A stretch of DNA of 30,173 nt, from NCBI GenBank assembly GCA_032718475.1, contig JAUCBJ010006419.1:1-30173 (forward strand), read 5' to 3'. The DNA comes from Nemertoderma westbladi (taxonomy: Eukaryota > Xenacoelomorpha > Nemertodermatida > Nemertodermatidae). Both the position numbers and the translations under genes were made by a program. Below the pieces are notes generated by a model. It saw nothing but the letters and a program-made list of their open reading frames with translations. It searched no databases and was not told the origin of the DNA. This document shows positions 28,781 through 30,173 of this stretch, in pieces; the stretch's first letter is position 1; each line of letters begins with the position of its first letter.

Positions 28781-30173
28781 TTTATTTATTTTATTTATTT
28801 ATTTAAAACTCGATATTAAAATATGTGAAATACACTTAACATAGAAACATACATACAGAACAAAGAATACACAAAAGGTCGAGGGAGGGAAACTGCCCAG
28901 GCTCAAGGCACTTACGGGAGTTTGGGTACCTACTATATCAGTATATACCGGTAGTGAACATAAAAAATATTGTAATGCACATACCAGCATACAGTATACT
29001 TTACAAATTGCTATAATTTTTAAAATTTCTAATAAAATTGAGACTTATAAAAAGAAAAACGAGACGAAAAACTAAAACAATAAAAAAAATGACAAAAAAG
29101 ACAAAAAAGATATTTCTGTATTTGTCACTGTTGTGCTAAAAATAATGGATTGCGAGGAGGTCGTGTAAAATTACAGTGCTTCAAAAAGTCGATCGCCAGC
29201 AACTTGCGTGAAAATATGTTCAGGTTACAAGAATCAACTACTGAAGAAGGGAGATTATTCCATAATCTGACTGCACGAGATGAGAAAGAATGTTTGCTGA
29301 TATCTAAACGACACCTACTGACCTAGGCTGCTAGGTACGTAAAGTTTCCTCCTGTTGCCACGAAGACCTGAAGACCACCTCGGCTCGGGGAGCTTGAGAG
29401 AAATAATTACCAAAGTCAAGATCAACAAGACCGTGCAGCCGTGTGTAATTTTGTAAACCATTTTTAGGTCGAATATTATGCGACGCACTTCTAACTAGGT
29501 TGTAGGGAAAGCAGTTCGAGGCGGTCCATGTAGCTAGAGTACTGGAGTACCGGTAGGGTAACTTACAGCGCATAAACCATACAAATGTCTGAATGTAGGG
29601 TCTACATACAACAGTCTGACAGTACAACCCTTCCGCTTCCCAATAGAACAAAATACTGGAATAACTGAATAAGGCCACATACAGACATACAGTACAGTAT
29701 GCTCATGCTGGTTTGAAGCGTTTCTTCTGCTGTTCTGTTCTGTCCTTACTCTCATCCAACCCATCAGCCCATGTCAGCATGTGACAAAAGACTAACAACA
29801 TACAACGTAAAAATACATACCAACGTCCAGACGTCTGCACTGCTCCACTGCACGCCAGGCTGCAAACCACCACTGACTGACTGAACCGCGCACATGACAA
29901 CGCCTGCGCACAATTTTTCAGCCGCGCAATATTGGTCAATAGGCTATACCGCGCATGCACCGAAAAAAAACGCGCACACCACATTTTAACAATGTAAACG
30001 AGAAACATACGCCAGCAAAGCGAGCAAAACCTTTTCATTAACATTGCAAAATGAACAGATGAAAAAGAAACACGAGCAAAACTCAAAGTGAGAGAAATTT
30101 GTCCATTCTAACAGCTGAACAGTGCAAAATGATAAGCGAAATGGTGAGCGAAATTTTTTCTTTCTAACAGTGC
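28781..30173. other. Non-coding right end of the window
   Basis: No credible gene; the short ORFs overlap each other in several frames. It has a (TTTA)n microsatellite, an A-rich stretch at 29041-29115 that may be the tail of an old retroposed copy, and, at the extreme right, a duplicated AGCGAAAT.GTGAGCGAAAT-like text ending in TTCTAACAG (about 30091-30173). Confidence 0.4.

Noticed and set aside
29331-30086. Overlapping minus-strand ORFs of 76-127 codons.
   Set aside because: They overlap each other in different frames, have no recognisable motif, and the start codons are arbitrary.

Overview
The window looks like repeat-rich genomic DNA of a metazoan, probably an invertebrate. It is built almost entirely of mobile elements. 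BEL/Pao retroelements are known only from animals, and a Polinton/adintovirus-type element, a piggyBac-type non-autonomous transposon and tRNA-derived SINE sequence are also present. I see no ordinary host gene, and the species cannot be named from the sequence.

Region 1 (1-7187, all minus strand) is part of a Polinton/Maverick (adintovirus-like) element. In minus-strand order it holds: a hypothetical protein, a RING-finger protein, the packaging ATPase, a small membrane-active or core-like protein, a tiny basic ORF, a retroviral-type integrase, two paralogous penton-like capsid proteins, a basic GG-site core protein, and the N-terminal part of the major capsid protein, which runs off the left edge. 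Integrase and ATPase are intact. The second penton paralogue is broken at an A-rich homopolymer and the capsid protein has one in-frame stop. No protein-primed DNA polymerase or adenain-type protease lies in the window. The late genes are packed very tightly, including the same TAATAATG stop/start module at two junctions.

Region 2 (about 7188-8693) is non-coding: CCAAT/GGTTGG-rich DNA, units of a ~130-bp tandem repeat, and a 276-bp palindrome whose two arms each carry a tRNA-like sequence.

Region 3 (8694-26606) is a 17.9-kb LTR retroelement inserted in the ~130-bp repeat. It is flanked by the 5-bp duplication GTGTT. It has a full 5' LTR, a divergent extra (probably solo) LTR, a long leader, a two-gene unknown block (about 280 and 490 aa), a decayed BEL/Pao gag-pol, a 1565-bp piggyBac-type insertion with TTAA ends, a second unknown block (about 750 and 235 aa), and a 3' LTR missing its first ~790 bp. 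The unknown ORFs abut each other by ATGA overlap or 3-4 nt spacing, as in a compact virus genome. They are the best candidate here for something undescribed: a large BEL/Pao-like element with extra genes on both sides of gag-pol.

Region 4 (26607-30173) is non-coding, with a short duplicated segment, a tRNA-headed SINE on the minus strand and A-rich tracts. All functional calls rest on motif recognition by eye; no database search was possible.
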